Assembly: GCA_913052445.1 (NCBI GenBank)
Contig: CAJXDP010000005.1
Location: forward strand, 1-60,700
Length of the DNA: 60,700 bases
Source of the DNA: an uncultured Formosa sp.
GTDB lineage: Bacteria > Bacteroidota > Bacteroidia > Flavobacteriales > Flavobacteriaceae
Direction: 5' to 3'
Positions 59,566-60,700 of the stretch are shown here, in pieces. A program made the position numbers and the translations under genes. Numbering within the stretch: position 1 is the first letter of the stretch; each line of letters opens with the position of its first letter. The notes below the pieces were generated by a model, which did not search any database, was not told where the DNA came from, and saw only the letters and a program-made list of their open reading frames with translations.

Positions 59566-60700
59566 ATGAAAAGAAATTTAATTTATTCAATTTTACTTAC
59601 ATCCCTAGCTTTTGTAGGGTGTAGTGAGGACTTTTTAGATCCGCAAAGAAACACAAGTGTGCTTACTGCAGAAGATCTATCTCAATTCTCAGATATTAAC
59701 CCTGCATTAGTAGAGGGAACTCTTGAGGGTATTGGTAGTTTCATGATTCAGGATTTCGGGGTTACTGGAAGTAGACACTATGATTTCGGTCAGAAGGGTG
59801 TTGATATCTGGACAGATCTTGTTTCTGGAAGTATGGCTTTATCAGGAAGTGCATATGGATGGTATAACAATTCAGCAAACTTAGTTTGTACTGTTGATTT
59901 CACTCGTGAAGAAAACACAATTATTTGGGAATATTATTACAAAATTGTAAACTTAGCTAACACAGTAATTCAAACTACCGGCGGTAATGCTGGTGTGCCA
60001 GAAACTGCTGCAGCTAGAAAGATAATGGGTCAAGCAAAAGCTTCTAGAGCTTATGCTTACTATTATTTAGCACAACTTTTCCAAAACAGTTATGATCCTG
60101 CACAACCAATTTTACCTTATTATGATGGCGAACTTACTGAAACAGCTAAAGTTCCAGCATCACAAATATATGGTTTAGTAGTTAGTGATTTAACTGAAGC
60201 TATCGAATTGTTAGATGGTTATGTTAGAACTGACAAGAGCAAAATTGACAAAACAGTAGCTCAAGGTTTATTAGCAAATGTTTACGCAGGTATGGGCAAC
60301 TTTACAGAAGCTAAGGTTATGGCAGATGCTGTGATAGCTAGTGGATATCCACTAACTACTGCAGGTGCATTAGCTTATCCAGGTGCTGGTTCAGGATTTA
60401 ACGATGTTAATTCACCTTCATGGATATGGGCTTTTGATTTAACAGAAGAATTAGGACACCAATTAATTGACTGGTGGGGACAAATGGATCCATTCACATA
60501 TAGTTATGCATGGGCAGGAGATCACAAATCTATAGATGATGCTCTTTTTGCACAAATAGATGACTCAGATGTAAGAAAAGGTCAATTTGGTACTGGAACA
60601 GCTCCTTTACAAGCAATAAACAAATTTTTTGATCCAAATAGACAAATTGGTGGGCAATACATTATTACTACTGATTTAATTTTTATGAGAGTTGAAGAGT
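59566..60700 (+). CDS. SusD/RagB-family nutrient-binding lipoprotein, 3' end cut by window edge
   Basis: The visible 378 codons start MKRNLIYSILLTSLAFVGCS, with a lipobox LAFVGC (Cys19), so the mature protein is a surface lipoprotein. SEDFLDPQRNTSVLTAEDL is the typical SusD beginning, and the middle AKASRAYAYYYLAQLFQNSY is the TPR-like part. It caps the SusC pore and binds substrate. The stop lies beyond the window; a full protein would be about 500 residues. Confidence 0.93.
   Translation, partial: MKRNLIYSILLTSLAFVGCSEDFLDPQRNTSVLTAEDLSQFSDINPALVEGTLEGIGSFMIQDFGVTGSRHYDFGQKGVDIWTDLVSGSMALSGSAYGWYNNSANLVCTVDFTREENTIIWEYYYKIVNLANTVIQTTGGNAGVPETAAARKIMGQAKASRAYAYYYLAQLFQNSYDPAQPILPYYDGELTETAKVPASQIYGLVVSDLTEAIELLDGYVRTDKSKIDKTVAQGLLANVYAGMGNFTEAKVMADAVIASGYPLTTAGALAYPGAGSGFNDVNSPSWIWAFDLTEELGHQLIDWWGQMDPFTYSYAWAGDHKSIDDALFAQIDDSDVRKGQFGTGTAPLQAINKFFDPNRQIGGQYIITTDLIFMRVEE

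Overview
The window looks like chromosome of a marine member of the Flavobacteriaceae (Bacteroidota). Pointers are the low GC content, promoters of the type TTG-N19-TAnnTTTG, a SusC/SusD pair, gene order mraZ-rsmH-ftsL-ftsI-murE-mraY-murD-ftsW-murG-murC-ftsQ-ftsA-ftsZ, rpsL-rpsG-fusA-rpsJ without tuf, and long tailed FtsZ. The genus cannot be told from sequence reading alone.

Layout. (1) 1-5964, + strand: the right end of what looks like a genomic island, carrying galactose and red-algal galactan functions: a truncated (by the window edge) sodium/solute symporter, galK, galT, and a GH50-type beta-agarase whose first 50 codons come from a symporter gene. This cassette is flanked by a perfect 84-bp direct repeat that is the 3' part of a serine recombinase gene, and the recombinase remnant abuts a tRNA-Arg(UCG) gene (5965-6038, - strand). 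(2) 6046-21937, - strand: a YqeY-like gene and the complete division and cell wall (dcw) cluster, controlled upstream by a three-repeat MraZ operator. (3) 22260-28971: alpha/beta hydrolase, engB, a PafA-like phosphatase lipoprotein, an MlaE/MlaF-type lipid ABC pair, a DUF389 membrane protein and a SprT-like metalloprotein. (4) 28983-36735, - strand: argS, two guanidino-group-modifying enzymes (CtlX and a DDAH/arginine deiminase-like protein), gltA, eno, carA. (5) 36830-54201, - strand: the rplQ-to-rplC ribosomal protein superoperon with rpoA, secY and infA, then a 490-bp non-coding gap with a terminator and a leader, then rpsJ-fusA-rpsG-rpsL. (6) 54354-60700, + strand: an Omp85-like outer membrane protein and a SusC/SusD pair cut by the window end.

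How it fits together. Most of the window is conserved housekeeping DNA. The unusual part is the first 6 kb, where galactose uptake and the first Leloir steps sit with a secreted agarase next to a tRNA integration site. There the symporter start, the galT end, the agarase start and the recombinase end have all been cut or joined, which suggests repeated recombination. The symporter-agarase joint appears to rebuild a secretion signal and to place the agarase behind the symporter's own upstream region. Assembly error is the main alternative and is testable by long reads.
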